A DNA stretch of 64,000 nucleotides, taken from positions 21,652,427 through 21,716,426 of the forward strand of contig OX031065.1 of assembly GCA_943736015.1 (NCBI GenBank). Direction: 5' to 3'. The notes beneath the pieces are model-generated. The model worked only from the letters and a program-made list of their open reading frames with translations, was not told the DNA's origin and searched no databases. A program made the position numbers and the translations under genes. Below, one piece after another: positions 63,763 to 64,000 of the stretch. Within the stretch, counting starts at the first letter, position 1; the number at the start of each line of letters is the position of its first letter. This DNA is from Tridacna crocea (Eukaryota > Mollusca > Bivalvia > Cardiida > Cardiidae).

Positions 63763-64000
63763 AACGAACGAACGAATAATTTTATTGACAAAAAACTTAC
63801 ATAGTTCTATAGTCATATAAACATGAAAATACACAATATAAATACCATCTTGCTGTAGCTAGAAAAAATAGATATAAGGAAATAGCTTATACGTTGTTGC
63901 CAAACAAGAAGATTTGATCGATAAAGAAATCAAGTTGACTATCTAGAAAATTTTAAGAGAGGGAAAAAAAAATAAAATTTGTTGGAGGATCAGCCAAACA
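63763..64000 (-). mobile_element. LINE 3' end, copy 2 (runs off window)
   Basis: On the minus strand the element ends TTGTCAATAAAATTATTCG, then TTCGTTCG. The AATAAA and the short-repeat tail indicate a LINE 3' terminus. The rest lies beyond the window, so coding sequence could still follow outside. Confidence 0.65.

Overview
This is an AT-rich stretch of animal nuclear DNA with no protein-coding gene that I can support. The longest open frame is 143 codons and lies partly over a transposon copy, and no frame shows a recognisable domain. Several of the repeat families, mainly hairpin elements built on a CAGCCTGCGCAG-type stem and short elements ending in TTAACCCTTT, are ones I associate from memory with bivalve molluscs. 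A bivalve is therefore the likely source, but this is inference and not a search result. I see no retroviral, LTR or Polinton-like sequence.

The window is a repeat landscape in an intergenic or intronic region. At 0-7 kb there is a minisatellite of about 75-78 bp units in three blocks (1-165, 3300-4913, 6245-6955). The last block is in the opposite orientation. At 7-10 kb there are hairpin MITEs and a pair of tRNA-derived SINEs. At 10.6-15.5 kb lies a 4.9 kb array of a roughly 55 bp unit, itself a dimer of about 27 bp, with a 357 bp higher-order repeat inside it. A 0.6 kb piece of this array recurs in inverted orientation at 37.4-38.0 kb. From 15.7 kb to the end the DNA is dominated by foldback MITEs.

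The MITEs fall into named groups used below. Family A (about 35 full, partial or decayed copies of about 230 bp), B (2 copies plus a fragment) and C (about 15 copies) all start TTAACCC and end GGGTTAA. Nested copies show TTAA being duplicated, which points to piggyBac-type mobilisation. D1, D-prime and D3 share the CAGCCTGCGCAG hairpin but have different ends. E is an almost fully palindromic 197 bp element. F is a hairpin element, one copy of which is split by a C element. G (20696-21396) is a 701 bp element with a TAA duplication that still carries a TATA box, an initiator-like motif and a 21-codon open frame. SINE remnants with tRNA-like promoters, one LINE 3' end present twice, and microsatellites fill much of the rest.

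The main interest is evolutionary. The nesting gives a relative order of insertion. Families A and B share a central hairpin but have different arms. Family A copies are strongly biased to one strand at 10-31 kb and to the other at 31-45 kb. Two unique-looking stretches (44.87-45.14 and 61.15-61.50 kb) and one pair of open frames (53.4-54.1 kb, minus strand) are the only candidates for host function, and all three are weak.
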